Assembly (NCBI GenBank): GCA_947561715.1
Contig: OX387199.1
Span: 16,063,001 to 16,127,000, forward strand
Origin: Ascidia mentula
Lineage: Eukaryota > Chordata > Ascidiacea > Phlebobranchia > Ascidiidae
Length of the DNA: 64,000 nucleotides
Reading direction: 5' to 3'
In this document: positions 1-12,910 of the stretch, in pieces
Numbering within the stretch: the stretch's first letter is position 1
Layout: every line of letters starts with the position of its first letter
Notes under the pieces: generated by a model
What the model was told of the DNA's origin: nothing
The model's input: only the letters and a program-made list of their open reading frames with translations
Databases searched by the model: none
Translations under genes and position numbers: made by a program

Positions 1-715
1 TGGAACTTTGCTTGAGGTAAAAGCAGACGTTTCATCAGATTCAGTCAAGCGCGATTTTACCCACGTTTTACAATCTCAAGAAACCATGAACTTGCGAGAC
101 CCACAATAAGCAACCATGCAAGACAGTTTGACTGAGACAACTGCAATAAATAGCGTTCCAACTGTGGACAAGAGAAGATCGAATGACTATAGTCCAAAGC
201 AACCATAACAAAAGTGTCATATTTTCTTGTACAAGTTTATTTGATAATTTTCACACCTGTAGAAAAAAGTAGAATCAGCGCCAAAATAATTTTCCATGAA
301 TCGGTAAAAAATGGCAGAAACACATGGCTCTCCCGCGCCGCGATACTCTGTCATCGTGGTAATGAAGAAACGCGATTTCGCAGCAACATTTATTAATGTG
401 CGAAGATTATTGCTACTTTTTTGAAAGTATGAGAAAAAACATCAACATTTTTATTTTCGACCGAGATCCTTACGGAAAAACTGCTTGGTAGCGCAAGCGT
501 TGAGGTATTTGCTTTTCAGTGCTAATCAACCGCATTATTGGGCGAATTGGAAGGTCTATCTCTTGATTGATGTTGCCAATCGTAGCTTTTGACCAATCAA
601 AAATATTTGCGTCACCTTACGGGGTAGAAACTACGTGGTCACTCCTCATAGGTGGCGCAATTCAACAGTACCTGCGCAAAATGATAAAACCGGGGCGCAG
701 GGGCGGGTGATTGGC
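1..715. other. Flank left of the GSS array, no gene seen
   Basis: I see no convincing exon here. The longest open frames are about 60-70 codons and match no family I know. The last part, from about 690, is GC-richer and leads into the tRNA-like repeat that opens the first array unit. Similarity to the other unit edges starts sharply at 716, so this is single-copy flanking DNA. Confidence 0.5.
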
Positions 716-718
716 AGC

Positions 719-806
719 ATTGGTCAAGTGCCCAACCCGTATACCAAGAAGAAAACCTGATCAGGATTTGTGCCCAGGATATCCTAGGTTCAAATCCCGG
801 TGTGGT
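719..806 (+). repeat. tRNA-like (SINE-type) repeat, unit 1 edge
   Basis: An A-box-like stretch TGGTCAAGTGC at 721-731 is followed by a good B box GGTTCAAATCC at 787-797, and the stretch ends in TGTGGTCA like a tRNA acceptor strand. The T arm is only partly paired and no matching 5' acceptor strand is present, so this looks like a tRNA-derived repeat rather than a working tRNA. The A-B distance is long, like a class II tRNA. It contains a few extra bases after the A box compared with the other two copies. Confidence 0.5.
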
Positions 807-2044
807 CAAAAAAAAATCGGGTCGCAGAACTGATGGAGAATGCCTGTCGCAAGGCACCGATGGACTACGACATCTAACAATCGAAAAATTCCGTTAGCTA
901 GCCCTGTAATGTTTCTCCAACAATTGTGAAATTGTTTGAAACCGGTTTTTATTCGAGTTCATACCATTAACATCATATCATTGAAATGTGAAACCCGAAT
1001 AAAGTAATGTGTACATTACATTAAAAGTAATTTTATTATTTTATCCACAATCTTGCAAGCTTATTACCTGCAAGACCTTCGCGGACCAATAGTGGTTTAC
1101 AGTTTGGTGACCACTAGTATCGAAACACAGCACGTATTTCATTATTTCGACAACAAAATTGCGATGAGCAAAATAGAACACCTTTCTCTCGGGTTCCGCA
1201 TGCTTGCTTCCTGCAGATAGGTCAGCTAAAAACTACCTAGTGGTTTTTGGCGCCGTGTGATGTTCGCGGTTGCTCGCGCTGACTCTGCACGGCTTCGGGT
1301 TCGAGCATTTTTTAGTTTGTCGACTGACTTTTGATTCAGCATGGCTGCGATGTGAGTTACCCATAATATTAGAGTTAACTGACATGTTATTGTTTCTTTT
1401 TTGATATATAGTTTGCCAAAAGTATAAAGTGCACAAACATTTAACCCCCGTTAATAAACTTGTTTAATAACACTGTATACGACACAGTAAAATGTGGGAT
1501 AAAATGTTTCATGTTTATTTCTCGTAAAACGCGCCAGAAAGTGTTGGATCCACGAAGTTGTGTAAACGTTGAAATTCGAGAACCAAAAAAAACAGGTTAA
1601 TGGCGACAATTGTATTTGCGCGTTTGAGCGTGACCTTCAAATGTGCACTGATGCAATAAAACCACAGGCAATGGGAAAATCTAGCCTTAAACCGCGTACG
1701 AATCTTAACTTGGCACAACACTATACCAATACTACATGCTGTTAACTGTCAGTTAACATGCTCCTGTCGTGGTGCCTTGTGCCATCTTGATTCAACCAAA
1801 GTAGTGTTTCTACAGTAAATTCAATTAATTCCATTTTCTTTTCTGTTTGTATCATTACCATTCATGATAGTTGCCTAAAGCGTATATACAAGCATTTCAC
1901 ACATGTACAAAATTGTGGTGGTGTGCTGAAACATCACTTTGTGTTAATTATATGCTGGAAAAAGATTTTTTAAGAGGTGTGTATGGTTAAGAGGTGTATG
2001 TATAAAATTTTGGTTAAAATTAGTCAAAAGCCACAACTTAAACA
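807..2044. other. Spacer downstream of GSS copy 1
   Basis: No protein gene is evident. It holds a plus-strand stretch that looks like a real intron (about 1352-1411: GTGAGT donor, CTGAC branch-like motif, pyrimidine tract, AG), after a short ATG-led segment. Joined across that intron the frame stops after eight codons, so any transcript would be non-coding or mostly untranslated. A 67-codon minus-strand open frame at 1233-1436 is identical in all three units at the protein level but has no recognisable domain. The spacers at about 6446-7602 and 11674-12910 hold the same features. Confidence 0.4.
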
Positions 2045-5000
2045 TTATTGCATGAGCAACACGGAATCAAGAACATGTGTTCCATTCTCAACTCCGCCGT
2101 CTTTGAGATGTTTGGCCTTTGAACGAAGCAAGTGACCATTGACGTAATTTTCCATCAAACCCTTCTCTGACCTGAATATAGTTGAAATAATCATAAATAC
2201 CCCTAAACATTCTATCGTGCCATCAACAATTTTATCCTTGGATATAAGGAATAGATTGAAAATTTACGTATATATTTCCGACCCACTTGCTGAACAGTAT
2301 TCACCACCATATTTCATGCAATCCTATACTAAGGGATCATAATAAAGAAAAATACGCCAATGCGAGAAGCATTTTGGGAGATTACGTGAAATTAAGGTGA
2401 AAGTATTTACGATATGAATCCAATTGTTTCAAAGCAAACAATGGTGCTCGTTGGTACACGTTTGCTGTTCATGGCCCCTTAGACTGGCATGGGCCCTGGT
2501 GAGCGGCCGGGTTACGCCTCTCCCAAATTTTTTATCAGTAAATTTATGTTCCCGGACATAAAATTTATGTTCCCAGGCATACACTTTAACCCTTTCTTCT
2601 CCACGAACGCAATCTCAGTCGTGTGGCAAAGACATGCCATCAATATTCACATCGCATGCCGACGTTGGCCAACTTGTAATTTAGTTGATATTGGTATATT
2701 TTCTACAATCGTAGCAAGTAGGCGTATCGTTAACAAAACATACTCGAAAGAAATCCCGAAAATTCCCAACTCAGAAACGACTTCCTCCTTGGTGACCTTT
2801 CCATTTTTCACAAGGTAGTTTAAAGTAGAATATGGTTTAATAATCTCCATCAAAATGTAACCACTTCTTCGCTCGTCATGACCAATCTCTTTTAGTAATT
2901 GTACCATGTCATCGCCAAAAACATTGTTACCTAAATGCAAAATATATTGATATTGATGTCTGATGTCATCAACGAGCCTCTTGGAGAAGGAAGGGTTACG
3001 CTTCCACAGGATTCTAATTCTGGAATCTATTAAAAGTTAAGGGAACTGGTCTATAGTCTAATGCAGGCTATTCTGTTAAATTATTCGGCGAGTCAAAATA
3101 AAAAAAAAATTTTTTATTTATAATGCGGACGAAACGAGAATAAGACCTGTTTCATGTCAAACCAAACGCATTACCTCCGCCTTCTCGTTGTGGTTTCATC
3201 ACATACATATCTGGTTGATCCATTGCTAATTTAACAGTTGAATCTCCTTCGTCGCCCTGTTCCAAGTAAACTATAAGTTTTATGTTAGAAAACATGTTTT
3301 GAAGCAGTCCAACACAATCTATGTGGACAAACATGGGTTCATATTGTTTGGTCAATTACCAGTCATTAGAATGTCGCTGGGTATTTGATGTAATAAGTAA
3401 TATAGCTTTAATTCAAAATGACATACAAACCATTTCAAAGCAGTGCAATCTGCAAAAGGTTTTCCTCATTTTTGCTGCTGCCTTAATGTCAAGGAAACGT
3501 TCCAAAACCTTGGGTCTTGCCAACACTTCTTGCATTGTTTTCGTTCCAAACAACTGTTGTCCAGCTGACGGACATTTAATTGCACGACTATAAGTCTCTG
3601 CGCAACTTCCAAATCTGTGTACAATGTATCAGTTAAATCTTATTAGTTAGGTTCCATATTGTTGACATTTCCTTTCCATCAAACCTCATCGGAATCGTAC
3701 TGGTCAGGGTGATAACCAGTAAGGTAGTAGAGCATGGCAACCTCCTCGTTATGTCTGTAGCGTAAACACTACATATTAACAATATAAATGAACAAGCAAC
3801 GTTATTTATAAGCCTTACATCAACAGTGTTCCATCGCTGCGCACTTGCGTTTTGCCATTTAAATCATTCAATTGAAACATTCTACATGCGATTTCAGGAT
3901 TCAGGGCCTGTATTTCAAACATCAGTGAATTTTGGTCACCAAAGTAGTTAATTTCGCGTTCCATCAACAAAAATACAATCACTGCCTTCGGATTTCCATA
4001 GTACTCCCATGCATTCACCAAGCATCGCGCTGCTGATTTTGCAGCTTCGTTTTCAGGCAGTTGTTCAGCATATTGGTTTAAGTTGAACCGATTTACCACT
4101 CTTCTGTGAATACACCTCATACTCTCTGTACCAATTCCGGCGAAACTCACTCCCATCGTATTCGTTTCAACATGTTTCGGAATTGCCTTCATTGTCAAAC
4201 CATCACATTCGAACATATAATCTATTCGCGTGAAGGCGAGCTGCAGAATCTGAAATAGTGAACATATGCTTCGAAATGCACTGCAGTGCGTTTTTTGTCG
4301 GCCAATTTGTTGTAAAGGGACAAATATTACTTTTTATTAAGGGTGATGCCTGTTGTTGTTTTTTATAAATATTTTTATGTTACCTTTCTTGGGTTAGAGG
4401 ACGCCAGTTTATATATTGCCAGGAGTCTTTGAATAAATTCGTCGTGGACTCTGCAAAGAAATTTGAATTAAACGTTCAAACATTTATGTATGTTGGTGGA
4501 ATAAAGTTTTTACCTCTCAAAACAATCGACCATAAATTGTTTGTCTTCGACAACAAGATGCATAAGTTTTTGGATATCAACTTGAACCTCCTTGAGATAT
4601 TGCAGAGCTTCTTTGCTTATTGGTGTCGGGAATAAAGTAAATGGAATATGGATTACATCCTGGAACAAAAAAGTTTCTTTCGTGGACTGTTGGAAAGAGT
4701 ACAATTTTACTTTAATACACATAGTTTCTGCAGGCCTATGTGTATTCATTTCCATAGCGCACATGAGAGATTTATCTCCGAACTACATGCGATTAATTTG
4801 ATCTTCTGGCACAGTTAAATGTTGATTTTCATTTACCGTCGGCACGCCTGCTTCAACAGAGTAATAGTGATACGCCAAACAAACTTGTATTACCAAAAAC
4901 GCATCAATATCTTGACGAAACCTAAATGAATGACAAGCGAAAGGTCAGTGAAAAAAATCAACGTCAAATTGTGCCAAAAGATCAGATTCTTTGAAATTAC

Positions 5001-5216
5001 AAAATTCCTGGAGCAACAGCAGCACAATATTGCAAATAATTTTAAGTCCTTCTTCTCGAGAATGTGCTTCTGATCACTTACATTTGCTTCCTGATTTTTT
5101 GGCGTTATCGTATATAGAACACCTTCAGAGATTGCGTGATCGACTGCATTTTCAACATCAGCGTCAGTTACCCGGAGCGAAGCAATCTGATTTTGCACAA
5201 TTTCATACATTGTCAA
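2045..5216 (-). pseudogene. GSS: Glutathione synthetase copy 1, disrupted
   Basis: Nine exons on the minus strand: 5216-5082, 4659-4514, 4450-4384, 4249-3819, 3754-3685, 3614-3427, 3270-3175, 2930-2744, 2171-2045. All splice sites match those of copies 2 and 3, and the protein is eukaryotic glutathione synthetase (joins glycine to gamma-glutamylcysteine using ATP, in the cytosol). Exon 6 lacks 5 bp at about 3590 compared with both other copies. This shifts the frame and gives TTA TAG at about codons 291-292, before the glycine-rich ATP loop (REGGG) and the C-terminal HLLRSKA segment. The rest is nearly identical to copy 3, so the break is recent. A sequencing or assembly error in this 5-bp stretch is the main alternative. 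Confidence 0.85.
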
Positions 5217-6361
5217 AGATTTAATTGTTTTTCTATTACAAGTTAATGAAGCTCCAAATTGGCAAACCTATAAAATTTAATTAATCACTATTAACACAAA
5301 AGTCTTCATACTCTGGGCTTTCTGGGCCCCCTGGGTGCTGCTGACCCTTAAAGGCAAAAGCCTTTGGCTTATAATTATCAATCTCCTTTCTTCTCGTTTT
5401 GAAATTTTTCAATCTTTCAAATATTTCGTACAAGTATATTTTTACCAAGTGCCAATTGACTACCAGACTGCAGCACATGCAGCCCAGAGCAGTGAAACGA
5501 TTTCGATTCGATTATTATTTAACAGGATTTCCTTAGCGCACACATCCTTTAAAAATATTGCAACTCAGCGGTTGCCTTTGTGGCGTAGCAATCTGGCCTT
5601 TTTACACTTATTTAACTTGGTAATTATAAATTAGCTGCAGTACCGCCTTAAAAACTCAGGTTTTAGGGACTGTTAATATTATGTCATACCAAAGTATAAG
5701 GAATTTTTTCATACAGTAGAGAACCTCTAATGTTGCAGTACTGGGATGGAATATTTTAACATCTGGTTCTCACACTAGCAGCATGTCATAGGAACCGCGG
5801 AAATACAATGCTCGAAATGAAACAGAGGCCAACAACCGGTGCAAACCGGCTGAATCTCACCACTGAATGTATAAGGTTTCTTTTCTCACACGGCTTTCTG
5901 CCTCTCAGAACATTGCGTTTGAAACTTTCGATCCTGCTTCAGTGAGATACCTAAAATAATTTAGGTAAACTCTAATAATTGGAATGCGGATAACACAAGT
6001 TGATCTTAAATGCATTTTATATCTGTTAGCACATCTTTAGATGACTTACTTTAAAAAATAAATTTCCCGATTATTTAAAAGAGAGTGCAACAACTGCCTC
6101 TACCAATACGATCAAAATCTTAAATTTCCTAAAAGTATGTAGCTACATAATGAACTGTTGATATTACTTATATGCTTATGATAAGCAAAAGTGGAGCCAA
6201 TAATATGTCTCTATCTATGATGTCAAACATTTCCTGCTGCTACACTCTTATATACATTTTTTGGAAAATTGTCCTATTTTTTAAGTACGATTCCCTTCAT
6301 TAAAAACTTGCACGAAAATTGGCAAGGTTTTCAACAGCGACCAGACAAAACTTCGAGGTCT
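5217..6361. other. Upstream region of GSS copy 1
   Basis: Probable promoter and 5' untranslated DNA of the minus-strand GSS gene. An AG acceptor-like site (TTTTATAG) lies about 50 bp upstream of the GSS ATG, with a possible 5' exon further up. Open frames on both strands here differ between units 1 and 3, and the equivalent stretch is largely deleted from unit 2 (10740-10865), so it is unlikely to encode an essential protein. The same region serves copy 3 at 16089-17242. Confidence 0.4.
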
Positions 6362-6364
6362 AGC

Positions 6365-6445
6365 ATTGGTCAAGCGCCCATACCAAGAAGAAAACCTGAT
6401 CGGGATTTGTGGCCAGGATATCCTAGGTTCAAATCCCGGTGTGGT
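6365..6445 (+). repeat. tRNA-like repeat, unit 1/2 junction
   Basis: Same element as at 719-806. The A-box-like motif is at 6367-6377 and the B box GGTTCAAATCC at 6426-6436. It lies exactly at the join between units 1 and 2. Confidence 0.5.
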
Positions 6446-7602
6446 CAAAAAAAATCAGGACGCAGAACTGATGGAGAATGCCTGTCGCAAGGCACCGATG
6501 GACTACGACATCTAACAATCGAAAAATTCCGTTAGCTAGCTCTGTAATGTTTCTCCAACAATTGTGAAATTGTTTGAAACCAGTTTTTATTCGAGTTCAT
6601 ATCATTAACATCATATCATTGAAATGTGAAACCCGAATAAAGTAATGTGTACATTACATAAAAAGTAATTTTATTATTTTGTCCACAATCTTGTAAGCTT
6701 ATTACCTGCAAGACCTTCGCGGACCAATAGTGGTTTACAGTTTGGTGACCACTAGTATCGAAACACAGCACGTATTTCATTATTTCGACAACAAAATTGC
6801 GGTGAGCAAAGTTGATCACCTTTTCCTCGGGTTCCGCATGATTGCTTCCTGCAGATAGGTCAGCTAAAAACTACCTAGTGGTTTTAGGCGCCGTGTGATG
6901 TTCGCGATTGCTCGCGCTGACTCTGCACGGCTTCGGGTTCGAGCATTTTTTAGTTTGTCGACTGACTTTTGATTCAGCATGGCTGCGATGTGAGTTACCC
7001 ATAATATTAGAGTTAACTGACATGTTATTGTTTCTTTTTTGATATATAGTTTGCCAAAAGTATAAAGTGCACAAACATTTAACCCCCGTTAATAAACTTG
7101 TTTAATAACACTGTATACGACACAGTAAAATGTGGGATAAAATGTTTCATGTTTATTTCTCGTAAAACGCGCCAGAAAGTGTTGGATCCACGAAGTTGTG
7201 TAAACGTTGAAATTCGAGAACCAAAAAAAACAGGTTAATGGCGACAATTGTATTTGCGCGTTTGAGCGTGACCTTCAAATGTGCACTGATGCAATAAAAC
7301 CACAGGCAAGTTAACATGCTCCTGTCGTGGTGCCTTGTGCCATCTTGATTCAACCAAAGTAGTGTTTTTACAGTAAATTCAATTAATTCCATTTTCTTTT
7401 CTGTTTGTATCATTACTATTCATGATAGTTGCCTAAAGCGTATATACAAGCATTTCACACATGTACAAAATTGTGGTGGTGTGCTGAAACATCACTTTGT
7501 GTTAATAATATGCTGGGAAAAGATTTTTTAAGAGGTGTGTATGGTTAAGAGGTGTATGTATAAAATTTTGGTTAAAATCAGTCAAAAGCCACAACTTAAA
7601 CA

Positions 7603-10600
7603 TTATTGCATGAGCAACACGGAATCCAGAACATGTGTTCCATTCTCAACTCCGCCGTCTTTGAGATGTTTGGCCTTTGAACGAAGCAAGTGACCATTGA
7701 CGTAATTTTCCATCAAACCCTTCTCTGACCTGAATATAGTTGAAATAATCATAAATACCCCTACAATACAGTATTTACCACCATATTTCATGCAATCCTA
7801 TACTAAGGGATCATAATAAAGAAAAATACGCCATTGCGAGAAGCTTTTTGGGAGATTACGTGAAATTAAGGTGAAACTATTTACGATATGAATCCAATTG
7901 TTTCAAAGCAAACAATGGTGCTCGTGGGTTCACGGTTGCTGTTCATGGCCCCTCAGAATGGCATGGGCCCTGGTGAGCGGCCCGGTTGAGCCTGTATGGA
8001 CTTTGATTTTTTATCAGTAAATTCATGTTCCCGGACATAAAATTCATGTTCCCAGGCATACACTTTAACCCTTTCTTCTCCACGAACGCAATCCAAGTCG
8101 TGTGGGAAAGACGTGCCATCAATATTCACATCGCATGCCGACGTTGGCCAACTCATAATGTAGTTGATATTGGTATATTTTCTACAATCGTAGCAAGTAG
8201 GCTTATCGTTAACAAAACATACTCGAAAGAAATCCCAAAAATTCCCAACTCAGAAACGACTTCCTCATTATTGACCTTTCCATTTTTCACAAGGTAGTTT
8301 AAAGTAGAATATGGATTAATAATCTCCATCAAAATGTAACCACTTCTTCGCTCGTCATGACCAATCTCTTTTAGTAATTGTACCATGTCATCGCCAAAAA
8401 CATTGTTACCTAAATGCAAAATACATTGATATTGATGTCATGAAAACAACGTGCCTCTCGGAGAAGGAAGGGTTACGCTTCCACGGGATTCTAATCCTGG
8501 AATCTATTAAAAGTTAAGGGAACTGGTCCATAGTCTAATGCAGGCTATTCTGTTGAATTATTAGGCGAGTCAAAATAAAAAAATTTTTTTTATTTATAAT
8601 GCGGACGAAACGAGAATAAGACCGAGAAATGTTTCATGTCAAACCAAACGCGTTACCTCCGCCTTCTCGTTGTGGTTTCATCACATACATATCTGGTTGA
8701 TCCATTGCTAATTTAACAGTTGAATCTCCTTCGTCACCCTGTTCAAAGTAAACTATAAGTTTTATGTTAGAAAACATGTTTTGAAGCAGTCCAACACAAT
8801 CTATGTGGACAAACATGGGTTCATATTGTTTGATCAATTACCAGTCATTAGAATGTCGCTGGGTATTTGATGTAAAAAGTAACATAGCTTTAATTCAAAA
8901 TGACATACAAACCATTTCAAAGCAGTGCAATCTGCAAAAAGTTTTCCTCATTTTTGCTGCTGCCTTAATGTCAAGGAAACGTTCCAAAACCTTGGGTCTT
9001 GCCAACACTTCTTGCATTGTTTTCGTTCCAAACAACTGTTGTCCAACTGACGGACATTTAATTGCACGACTAAGTTCAAAGTCTCTTCGCAACTTCCAAA
9101 TCTGTGTACAATGTATCAATTAAATCTTATTAGTTAGGTGCCATATTGTTGACATTTCCTTTCAATCAAACCTCATCGGAATCGTATTGGTCAGGGTGAT
9201 AACCAGTAAGGTAGTAGAGCATGGCAACCTCCTCGTTATGTCTGTAGCGTAAACACTACATATTAACAATATAAATGAACAATCAACATTATTTATAAGC
9301 CTTACATCAACAATGTTCCATCGCTGCGCACTTGCGTTTTGCCATTTAAATCATTAAATTGAAACATTTTACATGCGATATCAGGATTCAGGGCCTGTAT
9401 TTCAAACATCTGTGAATTTTGGTCACCAAAGTAGTTAATTTCGCGTTCCATTAACAAAAATGCAATCACTGCCTTCGGATTTCCATAGTACTCCCATGCA
9501 TTCACCAAGCATCGCGCTGCTGATTTTGCAGCTTCGTTTTCAGGCAGTTGTTCAGCATATTGGTTTAAGTTGAATCTATTTACCACTCTTCTGTGAATAT
9601 CTCTCATACTCTCTGTACCAATTCCGGCGAAACTCACACCCATCGTATTCGTTTCAACATGTTTCGGAATTGCCTTCATTGTCAAACCATCACATTCGAA
9701 CATATAATCTATTCGCGTGAAGGCGAGCTGCAGAATCTGAAATAGTGAACATATGCTTCGAAATGCACTGCAGTGCGTTTTTTGTCGGCCAATTTGTTGT
9801 AGAGGGGGCGACATTACTTTTTATTAAGGCTGATGTCTGTTTTTTTTTTCAAGAATATTTTCTGTTACCTTTCGTGGGTTGGAAGACGCCAGTTTATATA
9901 TTGCCAGGAGTCTTTGAATAAATTCGTCGTGGACTCTGCAAATAAGTTTGAATTAAACGTTGAAACACTTCTGTTGGCGAAATAAAGTTTTCACCTCTCA
10001 AAACAATCGACCATAAATTGTTTGTCTTCGACAACAAGGTGCATAAGTTTTTGGATATCAACTTGAACCTCCTTAAGATATTGCAGAGCTTCTTTGCTTT
10101 TTGGTGTCGGGAATATAGTAAATGGAATATGGATTACATCCTGGAACAAAAAAGTTTCTTTCGTGGATTGTTGGAAAGCGCACATGGGAGATTTATCTCC
10201 GAACCACATGCGATTAATTTGATCTTCTGGCACAATTAAATGTTGATTTTCATTTACCGTCGGCACGCCTGCTTTAACAGAGTAATAGTGATACGGCAAA
10301 CAAACTTGTATTACCAAAAAACGCATCAATATCTTGATGAAACCTGGATGAATGGCAAGCGAAACATCAGTAAATAAAAATCAACGTCAAATTGTGCCAG
10401 AAGGTCATATTCTTTGAAATTACAAAATTCCTGGAGCAACAGCAACACAATATTGCGATTAATGTTAAGTCCTTCTTCTCGAGAATGTGCTTCTGGTCAC
10501 TTACATTTGCCTCCTGATTTTTTGGCGTTATCGTATAGAGAACACCTTCGGAGATTGCGTGATCGACTGCATTTTCAACATCAGCGACAGTTACACGGAG

Positions 10601-10639
10601 CGAAGCAATCTGATTTTGCACAATTTCGTACATTGTCAA
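7603..10639 (-). CDS. GSS: Glutathione synthetase copy 2
   Basis: Nine exons: 10639-10505, 10140-9995, 9935-9869, 9736-9306, 9241-9172, 9101-8909, 8752-8657, 8409-8223, 7729-7603. They sum to 1452 bases, 483 residues plus stop, close to the human enzyme (474). It makes glutathione from gamma-glutamylcysteine, glycine and ATP in the cytosol. Landmarks are VETNT (Glu144 and Asn146, the family's metal-binding pair), LFGTKTMQEVLARP in the middle, KPQREGGGN (ATP-grasp glycine loop) and the C-terminal HLLRSKAKHLKDGG. The start ATG begins exon 1, just after an AG that could be a cis- or trans-splice acceptor. It differs from copies 1 and 3 at scattered residues, for example Asp for Cys after TESMR. 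No break is seen, so it looks functional. Confidence 0.95.
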
Positions 10640-11592
10640 AGATTTAATTGTTTTTCTATTACAAGTTAATGAAGCTCCAAATTGGCAAACCTATAAAATT
10701 TAATTAATTTCAATTAACACAAAAATCTTTGCGAAGATACAGAACTGAAAAGGTGCTTAACAAAAAGGCAACCTTTCATACTCTGGGCTTTCTGGGTCCC
10801 CTAGGTGCTGACCCATCAAGGCAAAAGTCTTTGCCGGAAAATTATCAATCTCCTTTCTTCTCGCTGCAGTACCGCCTTAAAAACTCAGGTTTTAGGGACT
10901 GTTAATATTATGTCATACCAAAGTATAAGGAATTTTTTCATACAGTAGAGAACCTCTAATGTTGCAGTACTGGGATGGAATATTTTAAGATCTGGTTCTC
11001 ACACTAGCAGCATGTCATAGGAACCGCGGAAATACAATGCTCGAAGTGAAACAGAGGCCAACAACCGGTGCAAACCGGCTGAATCTCACCACTGAATGTA
11101 TAAGGTTTCTTTTCTCACACGGCTTTCTGCCTCTCAGAACATTGCGTTTGAAACTTTCGATCCTGCTTCAGTGAGATACCTAAAATAATTTAGGTAAACT
11201 CTAATAATTGGAATGCGGATAACACAAGTTGATCTTAAATGCATTTTATATCTGTTAGCACATCTTTAGATGACTTACTTTAAAAAATAAATTTCCCGAT
11301 TGTTTAAAAGAGAGTGCAACAACTGCCTCTACCAATACGATCAAAATCTTAAATTTCCTAAAAGTATGTAGCTACATAATGAACTGTTGATATTACTTAT
11401 ATGCTTATGATAAGCAAAAGTGGAGCCAATAATATGTCTCTATCTATGATGTCAAACATTTCCTGCTGCTACACTCTTATATACATTTTTTGGAAAATTG
11501 TCCTATTTTTAAATACGATTCCTTTCATTAAAAACTTGCACGAAAATTGGCAAGGTTTTCAACAGCGACCAGACAAAACTTCGAGGTCTAGC

Positions 11593-11673
11593 ATTGGTCA
11601 AGCGCCCATACCAAGAAGAAAACCTGATCGGGATTTGTGGCCAGGATATCCTAGGTTCAAATCCCGGTGTGGT
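11593..11673 (+). repeat. tRNA-like repeat, unit 2/3 junction
   Basis: Third copy of the tRNA-like element. The A-box-like motif is at 11595-11605 and the B box at 11654-11664. It lies exactly at the join between units 2 and 3 and is nearly identical to the copy at 6365. Confidence 0.5.
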
Positions 11674-12910
11674 CAAAAAAAATCTGGACGCAGAACTGAT
11701 GGAGAATCCCTGTCGCAAGGCACCGATGGACTACGACATCTAACAATCGAAAAATTCCGTGAGCTAGCTCTGTAATGTTTCTCCAACAATTGTGAAATTG
11801 TTTGAAACCAGTTTTTATTCGAGTTCATATCATTAACATCATATCATTGAAATGTGAAACCCGAATAAAGTAATGTGTACATTACATTAAAAGTAATTTT
11901 ATTATTTTATCCACAATCTTGCAAGCTTATTACCTGCAAGACCTTCGCGGACCAATAGTGGTTTACAGTTTGGTGACCACTAGTATCGAAACACAGCACG
12001 TATTTCATTATTTCGACAACAAAATTGCGGTGAGCAAAATAGAACACCTTTCTCTCGGGTTCCGCATGCTTGCTTCCTGCAGATAGGTCAGCTAAAAACT
12101 ACCTAGTGGTTTTTGGCGCCGTGTGATGTTCGCGGTTGCTCGCGCTGACTCTGCACGGCTTCGGGTTCGAGCATTTTTTAGTTTGTCGACTGACTTTTGA
12201 TTCAGCATGGCTGCGATGTGAGTTACCCATAATATTAGAGTTAACTGACATGTTATTGTTTCTTTTTTGATATATAGTTTGCCAAAAGTATAAAGTGCAC
12301 AAACATTTAACCCCCGTTAATAAACTTGTTTAATAACACTGTATACGACACAGTAAAATGTGGGATAAAATGTTTCATGTTTATTTCTCGTAAAACGCGC
12401 CAGAAAGTGTTGGATCCACGAAGTTGTGTAAACGTTGAAATTCGAGAACCAAAAAAAACAGGTTAATGGCGACAATTGTATTTGCGCGTTTGAGCGTGAC
12501 CTTCAAATGTGCACTGATGCAATAAAACCACAGGCAATGGGAAAATCTAGCCTTAAACCGCGTACGAATCTTAACTTGGCACAACACTATACCAATACTA
12601 CATGCTGTTAACTGTCAGTTAACATGCTCCTGTCGTGGTGCCTTGTGCCATCTTGATTCAACCAAAGTAGTGTTTCTACAGTAAATTCAATTAATTCCAT
12701 TTTCTTTTCTGTTTGTATCATTACCATTCATGATAGTTGCCTAAAGCGTATATACAAGCATTTCACACATGTACAAAATTGTGGTGGTGTGCTGAAACAT
12801 CACTTTGTGTTAATTATATGCTGGAAAAAGATTTTTTAAGAGGTGTGTATGGTTAAGAGGTGTATGTATAAAATTTTGGTTAAAATTAGTCAAAAGCCAC
12901 AACTTAAACA

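Larger units (their letters stand above)
716..6361. repeat. Tandem array unit 1 (GSS unit)
   Basis: First of three head-to-tail units, about 5646 bp. It starts where the sequence AGCATTGGTC begins and ends at GAGGTCT just before the next copy of that motif. It contains a tRNA-like repeat, a spacer of about 1.2 kb, the GSS gene on the minus strand and about 1 kb of upstream DNA. Over the gene body it is nearly identical to unit 3, while its right end (about 5690-6350) is nearly identical to the right end of unit 2. Confidence 0.95.
6362..11589. repeat. Tandem array unit 2 (GSS unit, diverged and shorter)
   Basis: Second unit, about 5228 bp. It is shorter than its neighbours through several deletions relative to units 1 and 3: near 7308 in the GSS downstream spacer, near 7760 in the last GSS intron, near 10180 in the first GSS intron, and near 10860 in the GSS upstream region. 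It also carries many single-base differences in the gene body that units 1 and 3 do not share. Its left edge matches unit 3 and its right edge matches unit 1. Confidence 0.95.

Noticed and set aside
787-806. B box followed by TGTGGTC as a working tRNA gene
   Set aside because: No 5' acceptor strand pairs with it, the T arm has a mismatch and no anticodon arm folds, so a tRNA-like repeat is the better call.
1233-1436. 67-codon open frame identical in all three GSS units
   Set aside because: Identity follows from recent duplication of the whole unit. Only a single silent change separates the copies, too few to show selection. No domain.
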